Positions 6,401 through 6,652 of a stretch of 6,652 nt of DNA are shown here, piece by piece (the first letter of the stretch is position 1; the number at the start of each line of letters is the position of its first letter). This DNA comes from Deltaproteobacteria bacterium (GTDB lineage Bacteria; Myxococcota_A; Polyangia; Polyangiales; Houyiibacteriaceae). The DNA lies in contig JAPUKT010000207.1 of NCBI GenBank assembly GCA_027295555.1, positions 1-6,652 of the forward strand, written 5' to 3'. The notes beneath the pieces were generated by a model. That model worked only from the letters and a program-made list of their open reading frames with translations. It ran no database searches and had not been told where the DNA came from. The translations under genes were made by a program, and so were the position numbers.

Positions 6401-6652
6401 AGATCCCGCCGACCGAGGCGCCGAGCCGTCGGCCACTGAGGGTTAGCGCCGGGTACTGGGCTTGCGCTGCCGCCGAGGCTCCCGGAGGCGGGGGGCGCCA
6501 GTCCGGCTCGTATTCGTACTTGTTGCCGCACACCAGCGCTAGCCACGCAGCGACAGCCTCTTCTGGGCGACCCGTCTCGTTGAGGGTGTATCCGATCAAG
6601 TAGTAGACGCCGTCGGACCGCTCGTACTTCGGAAATCGGCGAGCCAGGTCTC
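3423..6652 (-). CDS. gltD: GltD/AgmU/NfsD-like giant periplasmic TPR protein, N-terminus cut off by window edge
   Basis: The frame is open to the right edge: 17 codons before the TTG at 6599 still read as TPR-like sequence (LARRFPKYERSDGVYYL), so the TTG is internal and the true start lies outside. At least 1075 residues are present; AgmU/GltD proteins are about 1200, so perhaps 100-200 are missing. Counting from the TTG, TPR-like pairs occur at about 84-118, 123-156, 217-250, 365-398, 623-656, 719-752 and 755-788, with longer inserts between them. A calcium-loop-like motif (DWNENQIPDPVE) lies at 185-196. Cysteines cluster at 331/340 and 550/561/572, fitting an oxidising periplasm. From about 855 to the end the sequence is helical but not TPR-like (FEKFQIKVGKPRTMGAYATT, RVRQLLDEKVRPIECFAVAR). 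In M. xanthus AgmU/GltD is a TPR protein of the gliding machine, and NfsD serves in spore-coat assembly. Here it leads the D-E-F-G operon. A generic large TPR protein is the alternative, but synteny argues against it. Confidence 0.8.
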   Translation of the reverse strand, partial: DLARRFPKYERSDGVYYLIGYTLNETGRPEEAVAAWLALVCGNKYEYEPDWRPPPPGASAAAQAQYPALTLSGRRLGASVGGIFINPYKDCEPISPDARFVSETWFRIGEHHFDDFGGENALDLSIAAYDRILEKPDDRNYNLALYKVAWAYYRASHYPKAVQSFARLVQWSDDAERETGRAGSELRPEAIDYLGIAFAYDDWNENQIPDPVEGKRTGIERIQDGALLPQDRAWTPEVYFQLGQVYFDEAKYPEAIAAWRLALSKWPNHHRTPEILNDIAVAHQMHNEFEEAIIARTELTEYVQGSPWWTANMDRPAEQRNAEQLAENALIVTAVHHHSRAQRLRQQCVEERNVRLCRDSQREYALAAAAYRGYLERYPNNPQGYELHYNLADALYWSETYEQAATEYAEVRDSNVDDAYLAESARRVVESLNRISDRDIEEGRLVMRDEAPPVTGEPPTVHPVAMPETVQRLARAREIYLSRISPKRDTEGVRPAYDYNNALLLYWYGYWPQAKARFARIYEERCSGPEADATGQVAWENLRAMAVAEQDSEEIRRLATDIQERGCTFSARAEAIDCGKPANRDKPICRAGADLNALVYQDALEVYKSAGEATDAEQQRLYEQSATMLLSAVNANPNDKQAPIALEYAALALEATNRYESAGTLYQRIIDEVGPREAEDAEEQKSLDAILANAHFKLAYNAVRYFDFDRAVENYRVLADSQRFAKSTDPAVQKQRANALVNSAIMLEQLQQYKEATKYYRRVYTTVDDPEAKRAALFRIAEMAYRQQRYTEAIRGMREFIKAYGNDGQAGDFVVQAHWRIAQSEKARGRSREYRAALADVTKGYERTGQPPGSVAAGYAAEARFILADGKIGAFEKFQIKVGKPRTMGAYATTLAKRIEKGSAEAQSIVQGYEPVLQYRRPRWTIASLVRQGRTYEVLARSVLNAPFVMPIDMQKQLRKLDEYDREDIRLEVEDRVRQLLDEKVRPIECFAVARYALAARAARAGSLDDEYTRTAIDRLQAYGDERIAECIAEAQARDATFQGYTPGEFTRSPRGKPMEIRPGIAPPAITKENQ
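3432..3437 (-). promoter_or_regulatory. Ribosome binding site of gltE-like gene
   Basis: AAGGAG on the minus strand lies 8 bases before the ATG at 3423, within the last codons of the gltD-like gene. It decides the start of the lipoprotein gene, because the longer in-frame candidate at 3561 lacks a signal peptide and would overlap the upstream gene by 139 bases. Confidence 0.7.

Noticed and set aside
6597..6599. TTG as the true start of the giant TPR protein
   Set aside because: The frame stays open upstream to the window edge and reads as TPR-like sequence, and no signal peptide follows the TTG.

Overview
The window is a GC-rich, tightly packed stretch of a bacterial chromosome in which every supported gene lies on the minus strand, so transcription runs from base 6652 towards base 1. 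The protein families point to a member of the Myxococcota (the former myxobacterial deltaproteobacteria) or a close relative. No rRNA, tRNA, mobile element, CRISPR array or long repeat is visible. The species cannot be named from this sequence.

Layout in transcription order: (1) 6652-3423, a very large tetratricopeptide-repeat (TPR) protein cut by the window edge, resembling GltD/AgmU/NfsD. (2) 3423-2071, a TPR protein of 450 residues with a lipoprotein-type signal peptide, resembling GltE/AglT/NfsE. (3) 2074-1820, a secreted protein of 84 residues in the GltF/NfsF position. (4) 1746-280, a single-pass inner-membrane protein with a cytoplasmic FHA-like domain and a periplasmic TonB-like AgmX/PglI C-terminal domain, resembling GltG/PglI/NfsG. 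(5) A 101-base AT-richer gap (179-279) holding a near-consensus sigma-70 promoter. (6) 178-1, the signal peptide and first residues of another exported protein, cut by the left edge.

Genes 1 to 3 are joined by stop/start overlaps (TGATG, then ATGA) with good Shine-Dalgarno sequences. Gene 4 follows after 73 bases, so genes 1 to 4 form one operon. The D-E-F-G order matches the core of the Myxococcus xanthus Glt gliding-motility (focal adhesion) machinery and of its paralogue, the Nfs spore-coat assembly machinery. In those systems an inner-membrane TonB-like protein is thought to couple a TolQR/ExbBD-type motor (AglRQS) to periplasmic and outer-membrane partners; the TPR proteins probably act as periplasmic scaffolds. 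Whether this copy serves gliding, surface-polysaccharide assembly or something else cannot be decided here, because the motor genes and beta-barrel partners lie outside the window.
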